DNA of 64,000 nt from Bradyrhizobium sp. CB1015 (GCF_025200925.1 NZ_CP104174.1:2356001-2420000), one strand, 5' to 3'; shown: positions 33,214 through 42,972, numbered from the stretch's first letter. Numbers and translations: made by a program. The notes: generated from the letters alone by a model not told the origin.

Positions 33214-36200
33214 GTGCGATGTCCGAGTTGCAACGCTGACATTCCCGGGGGCAGCAAGTTCTGCCTGGAGTGCGGTGCGGCCCTCCTTGGAAGCTGTCCG
33301 TCATGCGGCAACACGAATCCGGCGAGCGCCAAATTTTGCTTGGAATGCGGTCACAAACTACTCGCAAGCGGCGCCGATGCGCCAGGCGGGCCAGCTCCGG
33401 ATACTGCCGCCCGGCAGCCTTCGCAGATTGGATCGGCTGAACGCCGCCAACTCACAGTCATGTTCTGCGATCTTGTGGGTTCGACCGCGCTTTCGGCTCG
33501 GCTCGATCCCGAGGACATACGAGAGGTCATGAGTGCCTATCATCATCGCTGCGCGGAGGTGATCGGTAAGTGTGGCGGGTTTGTCGCCAAGTACATGGGC
33601 GATGGCGTGCTTGCCTACTTCGGGTATCCGCAAGCCCACGAGGACGACGCTGAACGCGCCGTACGTTGCGGCCTCGCGTTGGCCGAGGCGGTTTGCCGAC
33701 TTCAGACCGACCATGGTGTCACCCTTCAGGCACGTATCGGCATCGCGACTGGCGTAGTGGTGGTTGGCGACCTGATTGGGGAAGGTGCAGCGCAGGAGCA
33801 AGGAGTGATAGGCGAGACTCCGAATTTAGCCGCCCGTCTTCAGACGATCGCGGGACCCGGTCAGGTGGTGATCGCGCCAAGCACACGACGGCTGACTGGC
33901 GGGCTCTTCGAATACCGTGATCTGGGACGAGTGATACTCAAGGGCTTGGCCGATCCGATCCAAGCATGGCATGTACTCGCCGCGAGCGCGGTGCAAAGCC
34001 GGTTCGAGGCGCAGCACGAGACCAGCCTTGCTCCGTTGGTGGGGCGTGAAGAGGAACTGGAGCTGCTTTTACGCCGCTGGACCCAGGCCTCGCAGGGTGA
34101 AGGCCGCGTGGTCCTACTTACAGGCGAGCCGGGCGTCGGCAAATCGCGATTGATAGCCGCACTGCAGGAGCGGCTCCAATCTCAGCCGTATGTACGAATA
34201 CGCAACTTCTGCTCGCCACAACACAGCGACAGCGCCCTGTACCCAATCATCAATCAGCTCGAACGCGCCGCTCGGTTTGAACGTGTCGATGAGCCCGAGC
34301 AGAAGCTAACCAAGCTCCAAAATCTGCTTTCACCGGTACTCCCTGAACGGGCGGCGGACTTGGCGCTTCTGGCTGATCTCCTCTCGCTGCCGAGAACCGG
34401 GCAGCCCGGATTGCCCGAGATGGACCCACAGAAGCGAAAGGAGAAGACCTTCGACGCGCTCTTTGCGCAGCTCCGGCAGCTCGAGCAGCAGCAGCCGGTG
34501 CTGATGATCTATGAGGATGTCCAATGGATTGATCCGACCACGCTGGAGCTGCTCGCGCTCACTGTGGAACGAGCGCACCAGATGCGGCTGTTACTGGTCA
34601 TCAGTGCCAGACCAGAGTTTGCGCCGCCCTGGCCGGGTTATGCTCATGTAACGACGGCCTCGCTCACGCGACTAAGCCGACGCGAGGGGACCATGCTGAT
34701 CAAAGGGGTCGCTCAAGGAAGGTCCCTACCTGACGAGGTGAACAACCAGATCCTTCTTCGCACGGACGGCGTGCCACTCTTCATCGAGGAGCTGACTAAG
34801 GCAGTGCTTGAAGGCGGGCTACTGCGCAAACGGGAGCATGATTACGTGCTTGACGGTTCTTTGGCGCCGATGACGATCCCCACAACGCTCCATGCCTCGC
34901 TGATGGCACGGCTTGACCGACTGAATTCGGTGCGACAGGTGGCTCAGGTAGGTGCCGTGCTGGGCCGCCAATTCTCGCACGAACTGCTGCATGCAGTGGC
35001 AGAGATGCCGGAACGCCAATTGAACGATGCGCTGGAGCAACTTGTTCGCGCTGAGCTACTTTTCCGGCGCGGTGCGCCACCAAATGCGCAATACACCTTC
35101 AAACATGCGCTGGTGCAGGATGTTGCATATGCCAGTCTGCTTCGGGGCAACCGCCAAAAGCTGCATGCCCGGATCGCAAGAACCTACGAAACCCGTTTTC
35201 CCGAAGTCGTTCGCGTCCAACCCGAACTTGTGGCTCACCACTTCACAGAGGCCGGGCTCGGTAATGCCGCGATCGAGTATTGGCAACGGGCGGGTGATTT
35301 AGCGATGGCACGTTCGGGCCACACCGAGGCTATTCATCACTTCTCCGTTGCGCTGGACCTCTTGAGCAAACTTGGTGAAAAGCCCGATCGTGCAGCGAAA
35401 GAGCTGGAGTTATGCGTCAAGCTCGGACCGGTCCTTATGATGGTGAAGGGTACCGGGTCACCGGAGGTTGAAGCGATCTACAACCGCGCAGTGGCTCTCG
35501 AAGCGGGCGAAGACAGCTCAACGCGGTTCAAGGCGCTGTGGGGCCTCTACTATCATTCGATGACCTCCGGACGTTTGCGTGCGGCGGCCGCTCATGCCGA
35601 CGAGCTTCTTGGGCTCGCGCAGCGCTTGGGCGCTGATGATCTCGTCCTTGAGGGCCATCACGCGAAGTGGGCGACCTCGCTTTGGTGCGGGAACTTGGCC
35701 GCTGCAGATGAGCATTCTCAAAAAGGCATCTCACGATACGATTGCACTCGGCATCATGCCCTTGCGTTCGCGTTCAGTGGTCATGATCCCGGAGCGTGCG
35801 CTCACGGCGTAAGGGCGATCAGTATGGCGCTGTCAGGCTTTCCTCAAAAGGCAATGAAATTCGGCGCCGAGGCGGTCACGTTGGCTCGGATCTTGTCTCA
35901 TCCATACAGCCTTGCTAACGCAATGTGGCACTCTGCGATCGTACTTCAGGTCGGCCGTCAGAGGCAAAGCTGCCGTGATCTTTCCAGCGAGCTGCTCGAG
36001 GTATCGCAAGAGCACGATTTTCCGATGATGCGCGGCGCAGGAATGTTCTTCTTGGGTTGGGCGACCGCGGATGGCGGCGACCTCGAGCAGGGGATTGCTT
36101 TGATGGAGCAGGGCCTCGCGCTCTTTTCGGCCGTCCGTCAAGTAACCAGACCTTACATGCTGGCCGTTTTGGCAAACACTAATGCGGATCTTGGCAAGCC

Positions 36201-36549
36201 CGGGGAAGCCCTCGAATTGTTGAAGGATGCGTTCGCCTCGGCAGATGTGAGTGATGAGTGTTGGTGGCAGGCCGAACTTCACCGCCTCAGGGGTCGGCTG
36301 CTTGCGGCGGGCCGGCGACACGATGAGGCCGAAGCCTGTTTTCAATCGGCAATTGAGGTCAGCAGAGGGCAGAGAGCGAAGATACTTGAGCTTCGTGCTG
36401 CCACGAGTCTCGCGCGGCTGTGGTGCGACGGGGGCAAGAACGCCGAAGGCCATGATCTCCTCGCCCCGATCTATGGCTGGTTCACGGAGGGTTTCGATAC
36501 TCCCGACTTGAAGGAGGCCAAAGGCCTACTCGACACGTTGGCGCGATGA
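33214..36549 (+). CDS. Zinc-ribbon / class III cyclase / AAA-type ATPase / TPR protein (1111 aa)
   Basis: GTG 33214 opens two zinc ribbons (CPSCNADIPGGSKFCLECG and CPSCGNTNPASAKFCLECG). A class III cyclase follows at about 75-240: FCDLVGSTALSARLD with the metal Asp, KYMGDGVLAYFGYPQAHEDD with the second, and IGIATGVVVVGD. An ATPase domain has the P-loop GEPGVGKSRL near residue 305 and a Walker-B-like LMIYEDVQWIDPTTLELLA. The rest is TPR-like helical repeats. Proteins of this build are common in Bradyrhizobium and resemble STAND-type signal ATPases that control cyclase output. A relic of a substrate-binding protein overlaps its stop. Confidence 0.9.
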   Translation: MRCPSCNADIPGGSKFCLECGAALLGSCPSCGNTNPASAKFCLECGHKLLASGADAPGGPAPDTAARQPSQIGSAERRQLTVMFCDLVGSTALSARLDPEDIREVMSAYHHRCAEVIGKCGGFVAKYMGDGVLAYFGYPQAHEDDAERAVRCGLALAEAVCRLQTDHGVTLQARIGIATGVVVVGDLIGEGAAQEQGVIGETPNLAARLQTIAGPGQVVIAPSTRRLTGGLFEYRDLGRVILKGLADPIQAWHVLAASAVQSRFEAQHETSLAPLVGREEELELLLRRWTQASQGEGRVVLLTGEPGVGKSRLIAALQERLQSQPYVRIRNFCSPQHSDSALYPIINQLERAARFERVDEPEQKLTKLQNLLSPVLPERAADLALLADLLSLPRTGQPGLPEMDPQKRKEKTFDALFAQLRQLEQQQPVLMIYEDVQWIDPTTLELLALTVERAHQMRLLLVISARPEFAPPWPGYAHVTTASLTRLSRREGTMLIKGVAQGRSLPDEVNNQILLRTDGVPLFIEELTKAVLEGGLLRKREHDYVLDGSLAPMTIPTTLHASLMARLDRLNSVRQVAQVGAVLGRQFSHELLHAVAEMPERQLNDALEQLVRAELLFRRGAPPNAQYTFKHALVQDVAYASLLRGNRQKLHARIARTYETRFPEVVRVQPELVAHHFTEAGLGNAAIEYWQRAGDLAMARSGHTEAIHHFSVALDLLSKLGEKPDRAAKELELCVKLGPVLMMVKGTGSPEVEAIYNRAVALEAGEDSSTRFKALWGLYYHSMTSGRLRAAAAHADELLGLAQRLGADDLVLEGHHAKWATSLWCGNLAAADEHSQKGISRYDCTRHHALAFAFSGHDPGACAHGVRAISMALSGFPQKAMKFGAEAVTLARILSHPYSLANAMWHSAIVLQVGRQRQSCRDLSSELLEVSQEHDFPMMRGAGMFFLGWATADGGDLEQGIALMEQGLALFSAVRQVTRPYMLAVLANTNADLGKPGEALELLKDAFASADVSDECWWQAELHRLRGRLLAAGRRHDEAEACFQSAIEVSRGQRAKILELRAATSLARLWCDGGKNAEGHDLLAPIYGWFTEGFDTPDLKEAKGLLDTLAR

Positions 36550-36740
36550 GAGCTGCTCGAGGCTTGCGGCAAATCATTGACCGCCTCGCACAGGCTAGGC
36601 TGCCCGCCGTATTCGGCCCCAAAGAATGTGCTTCAGCGGGCGCTTTGATTGCCTTTGGACCCGACCAGAGGCACTTATATCGAAAGGCCGCAGATTACGT
36701 AGGCAAGTCAGCTGCTGGCTGTCAATCGGCCTGCAAATTT
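36546..36740 (+). pseudogene. ABC substrate-binding protein fragment cut by the ISL3 element
   Basis: An ATG at 36546 overlaps the cyclase stop as ATGA. The frame reads IIDRLAQARLPAVFGPKECA, SAGALIAFGPDQRHLY and RKAADYVGKS. This pattern (xxRLPAxxGxxExxxAGxLxxYGPDxxxLYRxAAxYVDK) belongs to the C-terminal half of the ABC_sub_bind (TrpX-like) family. The start of the protein is missing. The sequence runs into the left inverted repeat of the ISL3 element at 36741. It is therefore a double-ended relic. Confidence 0.6.
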
Positions 36741-38394
36741 GGCTCTGACGCAATCTTGGTGCAGCTCCTTTCATTCTGCGCCGACTAACCGGGCTTGGAG
36801 CAGATCGATCTTCCCGCGGCCATACATTTGGCGCCTGACGAGCTTGAGGCGCGTAATCTGTCCTTCGGTTTGTCCGTTCGACCAGGGCGACGTGATTGCG
36901 GCTCGGACTGCCGCTTGGTCTCTCCCGACGCCGCTCGCGAACGAGGCGACGAGACTGGCGCGGGCACGCTCGATCCAAGGAGCGAGGCCCGGCTCGGTCT
37001 TACGCCGGATCATCAGGTGGAATTCGGCGATGATCTCGCGTGCCTCGACCAGAGTTGGCACGCCAGCTTCGATCGCCGCGACCGTGACGGTCTCCGCTTT
37101 GGTGAGCAGGTCCCGTCCGATTGTCATGAGGCGAGCGATCGTTCTGGCCGACGGAATCCTCTGAAGGTTTTGTGTGTCGGTCCTTTCCGCTCGTCGTCTG
37201 CGGGTTGCCCACTCGCTGATGACACGTAGCGAGCCTCGGAAGCCACGCCCTTTCAAACGGCGCCAAAGTTCAGCCCCGTTGCGGCAGCCAGACGCCCACT
37301 GCTCGTCCAGCCATGGCAAGTGCACATCCAACGAACTTTGCCGGGTTCGGAACACGTCGTGACGTTCGCCGCGGACCACCTGTCGCACCAGCTTCCTGCT
37401 GTGGCCGGTCTGACGCACGATCTGCTTGATAGGTATGCCATTCTTCGACAGAGCCAGGATGACCGCGTTGGTCTCCTCGCGGCGCAGATAGCCCTCATAC
37501 TGGAGGCGCTCCGCGGCGGTGAGTAGCTTGGGATCGATCGTGGTCGCACCGATGACGGTGCGTATCTGGCGCATCGATTTGCGGACGGCATCGAGGAAGG
37601 CCCGACTGGCGTTCTCCATCAGATGCCAACGGTCGGCGACCTGTACTGCGTGCGGCAGGGCCTTGGCCGCGGCTTCGCCATATCCGCCGCCGCGGTCACG
37701 GGCGACGATTGCGATCGTGGGATGAGCAGCGAGCCAGGCTTGGGCCGTCGCCGGCTCACGATCCGGCAACAAAGTGACGACCCTGCGCCTTTCCAAGTTG
37801 CAGACGATGCTGGCGTATCGGTGATTGCGCCGCCAGGCCCAGTCATCAATGCCGATGACCCTGAGCGGGTCAGCTGGGGGACGGCTACGGTGCCGAACCA
37901 CCCGAAGAAGGGTATCTTTGCTCACCGGCAGCATCAGCCGCTTTGCGAAGACTGCTGCCGGTCTACCCCCAAGCGCCAAGCCAAGGTGGTGAACGATGGA
38001 CTCCAGCCTCGCGGTGCGGCGCGCCGAAGGCGCCAGTACGCCTTCGCCGAAGCGCTCAGTGAAGATCTGACGCCCGCACAGAACCGCGTCGCAGCGAAAA
38101 CGGCGGGCGATTACCAGGAGCTGGACGATCCGACCCGAGAGCGGCAGATCGGTCACGCGGCGCCGGTAGCGGCTATGGACACGTCGCGAAACCGTTCCGC
38201 ACGATGGACACAGGCCGACGCTGCCGGACGCCCGAACCACAACGATCGCCTTATTACCCTCGTAGTAAGCACTCTCTACAACAAATCCACGCGGCACCAA
38301 ACTGGAGCGGTGGAGTGCCTGCTGCATGGCGCTGATTCTCCTCCAATCAAAGCGCCAGACATCCTCCAAACTGCATCAAAAGTGAGTCAGAGCC
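36741..38394 (-). mobile_element. ISL3-family insertion sequence (1654 bp)
   Basis: The 24-base terminal inverted repeats lie at 36741-36764 and 38371-38394. They both start GGCTCTGAC and agree at about 20 of 24 positions. One ISL3 transposase gene fills the space between them. AATTT occurs on both outer sides, but the full 8-base duplication usual for the family is not exact. The right flank (GGGGGTCAATATTGCAGGCC) resembles sequence seen at ends of IS21-like elements, so the site may have been a mobile element already. Confidence 0.8.
36771..38327 (-). CDS. ISL3-family transposase
   Basis: The start at 38327 is chosen because GGAGGAGAATCAGCGCC precedes that ATG, 14 codons inside the longest frame. 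The 518 residues include the N-terminal zinc finger (LCPSCGTVSRRVHSRYRRRV), the catalytic domain beginning VIGIDDWAWRRNHRYASIVC with the first Asp, VARDRGGGYGEAAAKALPHA with the second, and the end SPWSNGQTEGQITRLKLVRR with the conserved Glu. The frame is complete, so transposition is possible. Confidence 0.9.
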   Translation of the reverse strand: MQQALHRSSLVPRGFVVESAYYEGNKAIVVVRASGSVGLCPSCGTVSRRVHSRYRRRVTDLPLSGRIVQLLVIARRFRCDAVLCGRQIFTERFGEGVLAPSARRTARLESIVHHLGLALGGRPAAVFAKRLMLPVSKDTLLRVVRHRSRPPADPLRVIGIDDWAWRRNHRYASIVCNLERRRVVTLLPDREPATAQAWLAAHPTIAIVARDRGGGYGEAAAKALPHAVQVADRWHLMENASRAFLDAVRKSMRQIRTVIGATTIDPKLLTAAERLQYEGYLRREETNAVILALSKNGIPIKQIVRQTGHSRKLVRQVVRGERHDVFRTRQSSLDVHLPWLDEQWASGCRNGAELWRRLKGRGFRGSLRVISEWATRRRRAERTDTQNLQRIPSARTIARLMTIGRDLLTKAETVTVAAIEAGVPTLVEAREIIAEFHLMIRRKTEPGLAPWIERARASLVASFASGVGRDQAAVRAAITSPWSNGQTEGQITRLKLVRRQMYGRGKIDLLQARLVGAE

Positions 38395-38687
38395 AATTTT
38401 GGACGCCGATCCCCCGGCTTAGGGGGTCAATATTGCAGGCCGAATGACACCCAGCCGGGGTCGTCGAACGGCGCGTCGGTGAGCGTAGCGAGCATCGGCT
38501 GTAAGCGCTTGGGCAGGGTCGACGTCCGGCTCATTCAAGGGCCAATTTTTCAGAGCGTGTTGCGTAATGCATGGACGTCCTTCGAGAATGAGGGAACGCT
38601 TAAAGCCATGGCATGTTCCGTCAGACGCCGCGGCAAATCCTAGAGTGCGCGACGCTAACTATCGAACGGGAAGGTCTGATCAGACCG
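38395..38687. other. Right flank of the ISL3 element
   Basis: Starts AATTTTGGACGCCGATC, followed by a palindrome-rich stretch (CCCCCGGCTTAGGGGG). This looks like remnants of another insertion-sequence end. No gene is visible. Confidence 0.3.
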
Positions 38688-38834
38688 ATGGCCAGAAAAC
38701 TGAAAACCTACCAGACTTCGCTGGGCTTCTTCGATCTGGCGATCGCTGCTCCTTCCATGAAAGCGGCTCTGGAAGCGTGGGGTGCAGACAGCAAGGGCCC
38801 GCTGGTGCGATGGTGTAAACTGCGAACGGGGTGA
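38688..38834 (+). pseudogene. 5' fragment of a small conserved rhizobial protein
   Basis: MARKLKTYQTSLGFFDLAIA followed by APSMKAALEAWGADS is the strongly conserved start of a small rhizobial protein (sometimes annotated as cell-envelope or TolA-like). After about residue 35 the frame turns to SKGPLVRWCKLRTG and stops, which does not continue the family. The 3' part of the gene appears to be lost. Recognition is from memory of the motif. Confidence 0.5.
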
Positions 38835-39022
38835 GCCCAGTTTGCCTGTGAGAGCTGACCTTTTCACGCCACGTGCCTACGGCCATCATAACGCGCGGCT
38901 ATCGAGTTCATGGCGTGACGTCATTTCCCGTTCGCCGCGCAATCCCATACTGACGAGCGTGAGCGGCAACCTTTCGCCGCCACTCCGACGCCGAACAAGG
39001 GTCCACAATCAGGAGGCTACAA

Positions 39023-39436
39023 ATGTCAGTGAAGCAGCCGGTTCTCACGCCGCCCCACGGCGGCGAGACGGTGACCTCGAGCGCGGGCTCAAGCGTCGAG
39101 ATGAAAGTGGAGAGCAGCCAGACCGGAGGCGAATATGGCACTGTCCTGTGGACGGTGCGGGCCGGGGAGGAGCCGCCGCTGCACACCCACTCGCGCGAGG
39201 ACGAGCTGCTCTACGTTGTGCAGGGGCAGCTAATTGCGCGGGTCGGCGATGCCCGCGTCGAGGTGGGGCCGGGCGCCTACGCGGCTCTTCCCCGCGGTGT
39301 GCCGCATACAATCGAGGTGGTCGGCGATCAGGCGACCCTGCTGCTCAGCTTCGTGCCGGGTGGGCTGGAGCGCTTCTTGGTCCCTCGGAAAGGCGAGCAG
39401 CTCGATCCGGCCGCTTTCGGCCTGACGTTCCCCTAG
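39023..39436 (+). CDS. Cupin-domain protein (137 aa), paralogue of the gene at 63718
   Basis: ATCAGGAGGCTACAA precedes the ATG. The cupin motifs are LHTHSREDELLYVVQGQLIA (H-x-H-x(4)-E) and PRGVPHTIEVVGDQATLLLS (P-x-G-x-P-H). The HxH, Glu and His metal ligands are therefore complete. Such single-domain cupins can be dioxygenases, isomerases or binding proteins, and the substrate is unknown. The DNA of this gene and its leader, from about 38978, is nearly the same as at 63668-64000, which points to a recent duplication 24.7 kb apart. Confidence 0.8.
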   Translation: MSVKQPVLTPPHGGETVTSSAGSSVEMKVESSQTGGEYGTVLWTVRAGEEPPLHTHSREDELLYVVQGQLIARVGDARVEVGPGAYAALPRGVPHTIEVVGDQATLLLSFVPGGLERFLVPRKGEQLDPAAFGLTFP

Positions 39437-39624
39437 GGCGGGACCGCGGGACGCGGCGTCCGCTGACGTGCGCCCGCTCGGGCCCGGCTATAGGCCGCGA
39501 GCGACCGCGCCGGACGATTGATTTCACGCGCCGGCCGGGTGCGCCTAAACCGTCTCCCCGCTTCAGACCAACTAGCGCCCCCCGCGGCACGCCTGTCGTA
39601 CGCCAGCGGCCGCGATTCGATGGC

Positions 39625-40070
39625 GACTGTTCGGTTATGGCCTCGTCTTCGGCCAGCTCCTCGATCTCGGCGGCGATCTTCGGTTTCTCCTCATCGGGAA
39701 GCTCAATTCGTCCAAGGCGAATCTCACAATAGATCGGGACGGTCGCACCGTCTTCGACCGCGCGGATATCGATCTATTCGCTGAAAACGGCGGGCGTGTT
39801 CACATCTTCCTTTCCGATCGGTGTTTCCGTAAACCGATAAACGACGTGTTAGGAAGGCCGTCGCAGAGATATTCGGCAAAACCACAGGATATTTCGCCCG
39901 TACTCTGCTCCAACCTTGCTTGGATACTGACTCCGATGTGCCTCATCGGCGATGACAACGACGTTCCGTCTATTAGAAGGACCGGGTAGGCGATCTCGCC
40001 GGCGGCGCGGGAGAATTTCTGAATAGTAGTGAAGATCACGCCGCCGAACGCGCGGATGCCGTGGCTTGAT
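39625..40070 (-). pseudogene. Relic of a type I restriction enzyme R subunit (HsdR)
   Basis: Reading the minus strand through several frames gives HGIRAFGGVIFTTIQKFSRA, then NVVVIADEAHRSQY (the DEAH helicase box), then STGEISCGFAEYLCDGLPNT, then VNTPAVFSE followed by a stop and VEDGATVPIYCEIRLGRIEL, ending IAAEIEELAEDEAITE. The order matches the motor domain of HsdR. At least three frameshifts and a stop make it non-functional. No hsdM or hsdS is nearby. The 3' end of the MHYT kinase gene runs into it. Confidence 0.7.
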
Positions 40071-41517
40071 CGTTGATCGGCAAAGTGAATTGCACAGTGA
40101 TGCCTGACCCAGCGTTCGGGGTGGCCCATATGCGTCCCCCGTGAGCTTCGACAATCGAACGGCAGATCGATAGCCCCATGCCCATGCCGCCGGGCTTGGT
40201 GGTGTAGAATGAGTCGAACAGGCGTTCAAAACTCTCCGGGTTCAGTCCCGGGCCAGAATCCTGCACAGAGACGAGCACTCTGTCCGATGCATCTTTCCCG
40301 GTGCCGATCAGCAACCCGCGCGACCCTTCGCTGACACCGCTCATCGCTTGGATGGCGTTGATGATCAAGTTAAGGATCACTTGCTGCAGTTGGACTCGAT
40401 CTCCTTGAATGAGCGGCAAGCCCTCCGCGAGTTGCGTCTGCACCGAGACATTGTTTTTCATCACTTCGCCACGGGTCAGGGCAATGACCTCAACGAGCGC
40501 TTCGTTGACCTCCAAGGCATCCTTCCGCGGGGGCTCCTTCTTAACGAGGCTACGTATGCGGCCAATGATCTCGGCCGCACGGTTTCCGTTTTCGACGGTA
40601 CGACCAAGCGCGTCCCGGGCCTTGTCCAGATCTGGCGGCTGGGCACCCAGCCAGCGCAAGGCCGCCCCGGCATTGTTCATTCCCGCCCCGAGCGGCTGCA
40701 TGACTTCATGTGTAATGGAGGCCGCCAGCTCTCCCATGGCAGTGACCCGTTGGACATGGGCAAGATCCGCCTGCGTCTGACGCAGGGCCTCGTCGGCGCG
40801 CTTGCGCTTGTACGCGGAGGCGAACAGGGCGGCCAGATCGGCGAGCACGAAACCGGCGATCGCCACCGCCAGGGGGGTCCGATCGAGCGTCGTGACCTCC
40901 TGGGCGACCTCCGTCGTGGCAGGAGCGGTACAGATGGCCGCCCGCATCCCGGTGTAGTGCATGCCGGAAATGGCGAAGCCCAGGACGATGGCGGCGGCGA
41001 GCTTCTGCCCAGGGTTCTTGGTTCCGAACGCCAGCCACAGCGCCGCCGTCGCCGCGCCGATCGCGACGATCATGGAGAGCGCGACCCACAGGGGGTCGTA
41101 GCTCAATTCGACGGGCCCCCGCATGGCCGCCATGCCGGTGTAGTGCATGGCAAGGATGCCGAACCCCATGAAGACGCCGCTGAGGACGAGGCGGGGGCGG
41201 GATAGGCTGCCCGGGCGACTGATGAAGTAGAAGCTGCCGCTCGTGCCTAGGATCGCCAGCACGAGGGAAAGGACAGTCAAGCCGACATCGTAGGACACCG
41301 GCATCGGCAGCTCGAAGGCGAGCATGGCGACGAAGTGCATCGACCATATGCCGGCTCCCATGGTGAGCGCGGCCCCCGCCAGCCAGATGCGGTGCGTGAG
41401 TCCTTGGGCCAGCGCCACGCGCCCGCCGAGATCCAGGGCCGTGTAAGACGCGAAGCCAGCGACCAGGACGGACAGGGCAACGAGAGACGGATTGTATGTT
41501 GCGGTAATTACCATCGG
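40036..41517 (-). CDS. MHYT-domain sensor histidine kinase
   Basis: ATG 41517 follows GGGGACG, and longer starts upstream are possible. The N-terminus is an MHYT sensor of about seven membrane helices with the metal-binding repeats MHFVAM, MHYTGMAA and MHYTGMRAA, proposed to sense oxygen, CO or NO through copper. The HisKA box is SITHEVMQPLGAGMNNAGAA. The HATPase boxes are LNLIINAIQAMS, QDSGPGL and GGMGMGLSICRSIVEAHGG. No response regulator is adjacent, but FixJ-like regulators lie at 52341 and 53098. The last residues after the ATPase domain read into the hsdR relic. Confidence 0.9.
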   Translation of the reverse strand, partial: PMVITATYNPSLVALSVLVAGFASYTALDLGGRVALAQGLTHRIWLAGAALTMGAGIWSMHFVAMLAFELPMPVSYDVGLTVLSLVLAILGTSGSFYFISRPGSLSRPRLVLSGVFMGFGILAMHYTGMAAMRGPVELSYDPLWVALSMIVAIGAATAALWLAFGTKNPGQKLAAAIVLGFAISGMHYTGMRAAICTAPATTEVAQEVTTLDRTPLAVAIAGFVLADLAALFASAYKRKRADEALRQTQADLAHVQRVTAMGELAASITHEVMQPLGAGMNNAGAALRWLGAQPPDLDKARDALGRTVENGNRAAEIIGRIRSLVKKEPPRKDALEVNEALVEVIALTRGEVMKNNVSVQTQLAEGLPLIQGDRVQLQQVILNLIINAIQAMSGVSEGSRGLLIGTGKDASDRVLVSVQDSGPGLNPESFERLFDSFYTTKPGGMGMGLSICRSIVEAHGGRIWATPNAGSGITVQFTLPINDQATASARSAA

Positions 41518-41886
41518 CATCGTCCCCATTTGGGAGGAGAGAGAAACATTCCCCGATGCCAGCTTCAACGGTGCGCCGCGCAACGGCAATTGTCAGTACG
41601 ATGGGGCAAGGACTCGGTTGCCTCAAGGGCGACGATAGTTCGGCAGCGAGGCTGTCTCAAGGACGCGCTATCTGGGCGGTCGGCGGCGGCACCGGTTCGG
41701 TGCGCCACCACCATCCGCCAGAACCCCGCGCATCCGTGGCCGGACGCGCGGCGTTTGCATGGCGATCGGCTATGCTCCTATCATGAACGCGCGCACCTCG
41801 TCTGTCGGTGGCCGTCGTTCATCGCTACCAGACGACGGCGGCCCTGGCCTTTGGCGGCATAGCTGTACGGCAGTGGACCCGCGCGA
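41518..41886. other. Intergenic region between the MHYT kinase and the methyltransferase
   Basis: About 370 bases; the kinase promoter should lie here. No gene or clear hairpin is seen. Confidence 0.3.
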
Positions 41887-42972
41887 TCACTGGTCGTCGT
41901 TGGGGATCCATTCCTCCGCGGTCGAATCCCAATGATGAGTATCGTCGAAGTGCCGCCAGGGCGGCCGCTTCACTTTTTCCGATGTGTGAGTTTGGGAGCA
42001 AGATGGTGCCTTGGGTTTGGTGGCCAGCACCGTGTTGTACGGGTTGCCAAACACAAACACCTTCGACGTGCGCCAAATAATTCGCTCCAGTTCCACGAAT
42101 GTGCGCATCTTTAGCCGGTACTTCCACAAGAGCATGTGTTGAATGAAGTTCCAGGTTACTCCCCAAGCCAAGAACGGTAGTCGCCGATAGTGGATTGGAC
42201 TAAAGCCAAGTCGGCGCATCTTGTAGACGAGAAGATTGGCTCCGACAAAATTGTAGCGCCAATTCTCGAAGAAGGCGGTGACACTCAGGTAATCCTTGGT
42301 ACGGCGACAATGATCCAGCGATCCCGGCGAATGGATCAGCAACCGTCCTCCGGGCTTGAGCATCCGCCAGCATCTAGCTAGCCACGCGTCCAGGTCTTTG
42401 GTGTAGCCAATCGACTCGAGCGCATAGATGGCATCAAAGTGTTCATTCGGGAGATCGAGGCTGTCAAAATCGGTGACTATCACCTGTCCACGCCCGCCAA
42501 GTCTCGCAAATTTTCGCCGGCAGATCTCCGCCTGCACAGATGAATTGGTCACGCACACAATTTCGATATTGCTCCGCCTAGCGAGGTATTCCGCTGCCGC
42601 GCCGGAGCCGCATCCGAGATCCAAGAATCGCATCCCGTCTTTCGGCTTCAAAAGTGCACGTTCGGCCTCGTAAGGGTTCGAAAATGCCAATCGAGGAAAC
42701 ACACACGTGCTGTAGTTCGATTGCTCGTCGCGATACGTGCCGAACACGTCATCATATGTGCGCCTTTCGTCGTCATGCTTGAGAAAGTCGTTCGGTTTTG
42801 GTGTCCACTCAGTCAGTTGGCGTTGCTCGAACTTATTCAGCTGGTGGCCGATCTTGCGCGCGTCCTTCGGTCGGGTCACCAAAAGAAAAAGTACGTAATG
42901 AAAAAGGTTGTATACTACAAACAACGCAACGATGGCGGCCGCTACCAACTGGGGTATTAGAACAGTATTCAA
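41887..42972 (-). CDS. Membrane-anchored class I methyltransferase with an FDDTHHWD tail
   Basis: The N-terminus has one membrane segment (LVAAAIVALFVVYNLFHYVL). The methyltransferase core starts near residue 110: RFLDLGCGSGAAAEYLARRS (motif I), VIVTDFDSLDLPNEHFDAIY and WRMLKPGGRLLIHSPGS, as in sterol/cyclopropane-type methyltransferases. After the fold, the last 40 residues end WRHFDDTHHWDSTAEEWI, which is not part of the methyltransferase family and is shared with the small protein at 19088. The tail may have been added by duplication. The substrate is unknown, perhaps a lipid given the anchor. Confidence 0.8.
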   Translation of the reverse strand: MNTVLIPQLVAAAIVALFVVYNLFHYVLFLLVTRPKDARKIGHQLNKFEQRQLTEWTPKPNDFLKHDDERRTYDDVFGTYRDEQSNYSTCVFPRLAFSNPYEAERALLKPKDGMRFLDLGCGSGAAAEYLARRSNIEIVCVTNSSVQAEICRRKFARLGGRGQVIVTDFDSLDLPNEHFDAIYALESIGYTKDLDAWLARCWRMLKPGGRLLIHSPGSLDHCRRTKDYLSVTAFFENWRYNFVGANLLVYKMRRLGFSPIHYRRLPFLAWGVTWNFIQHMLLWKYRLKMRTFVELERIIWRTSKVFVFGNPYNTVLATKPKAPSCSQTHTSEKVKRPPWRHFDDTHHWDSTAEEWIPNDDQ

